DNA of 64,000 bases from Apostichopus japonicus. Lineage: Eukaryota > Echinodermata > Holothuroidea > Aspidochirotida > Stichopodidae. Below the pieces are notes generated by a model. It saw nothing but the letters and a program-made list of their open reading frames with translations, did no database searches and had not been told where the DNA came from. Shown piece after piece: positions 63,569-64,000 of this stretch (position 1 is the first letter of the stretch; every line of letters starts with the position of its first letter). The translations under genes were made by a program, and so were the position numbers. The stretch is taken from positions 5,423,501 to 5,487,500 of the forward strand of contig NC_092581.1 in the NCBI RefSeq assembly GCF_037975245.1, in the 5' to 3' direction.

Positions 63569-64000
63569 CTGCGAAAGAGAGAAGATCATATTTTCTTTTA
63601 ATATAATAAATGAACTAGAAATCGAAATTGCCATATTTGAAACCATGCATGCTGTGCAAGTTGTCTTCATCATGAATACAATGGCACGTATGCTCTTCCG
63701 TTGTACGTATACCTTATTTGTATGTATAACAGTCTCGTTGACCAGCAATGAACATGGCGAATAGAACGACAAACTGTGTTATATATTCTATAACACTAAT
63801 CCGCCGTATATAGACATGATGTTAGTATTCAGGTTAGTGGCCAAAAATAAAGTAAGGTAAAGGTTGCGATCCTGATCTTCTGAAAAACTGCAATAATAAA
63901 TGTGCCGTTCCATGGCCCTCCGACACCTGGGAGATTCCCCAATAATGTTGACAGCAATTACTTTCACACGATGGGTGCCTAGGCGACAATTCTGAATGTT
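63569..64000. other. Intron at window edge, nothing recognised
   Basis: No signal peptide, start codon or exon with a recognisable domain is visible in the last 430 bases. Confidence 0.5.

Overview
This is animal nuclear DNA: AT-rich, intron-rich, with short exons under GT/AG splice rules and dense repeats. About 85% of the window (9273-63568) is on the minus strand and reads as the 3' part of one very large gene. I reconstructed 48 exons by hand. Every junction is phase-compatible, and together they give about 2,963 residues plus a stop codon. The product belongs to the LDLa/LRR leucine-rich-repeat GPCR group typified by molluscan GRL101 and related to relaxin receptors. The receptor style, together with CR1/L2-like LINE remnants and many hAT-type MITEs, suggests a marine invertebrate, perhaps an echinoderm. 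That species guess is weak.

Domain order from the N-terminal side (high coordinates to low) is: CUB, short Cys-rich exon, CUB, CUB, LDLa, kringle, kringle, PAN/apple, three F5/8C discoidin domains, C-type lectin (CTLD), EGF-Ca, short CTLD-like domain, three CUBs, a QPD-type CTLD, seven LDLa repeats, LRR N-cap, about five LRRs, a seven-transmembrane domain in one exon, a truncated pseudokinase-like segment, and an acidic tail ending in TAA. The 5' end, with signal peptide and promoter, lies beyond base 64000. Nearly all extracellular modules are flanked by phase-1 introns and the LRR exons are 72 bp phase-2 units, so the ectodomain looks built by exon shuffling.

Bases 1-9272 are downstream of the gene. 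They hold no protein gene except a decayed LINE, and many nested MITEs with clear target-site duplications. The introns hold long minisatellites, several touching exon-intron borders and carrying copies of splice sites or exon ends. They also hold hAT-like elements, perfect palindromes, (TA)n tracts, a tRNA-derived SINE, a second LINE fragment, and an isolated heat-shock-type promoter module (HSE, CCAAT, TATA, initiator) on the plus strand near 42.0-42.2 kb.

The main points for follow-up are the receptor architecture, the pseudokinase tail after a GPCR, the splice-site-bearing minisatellites, a roughly 100-bp core shared by MITEs with different ends, and the orphan heat-shock-like promoter. 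All exon borders are inferred from sequence only.
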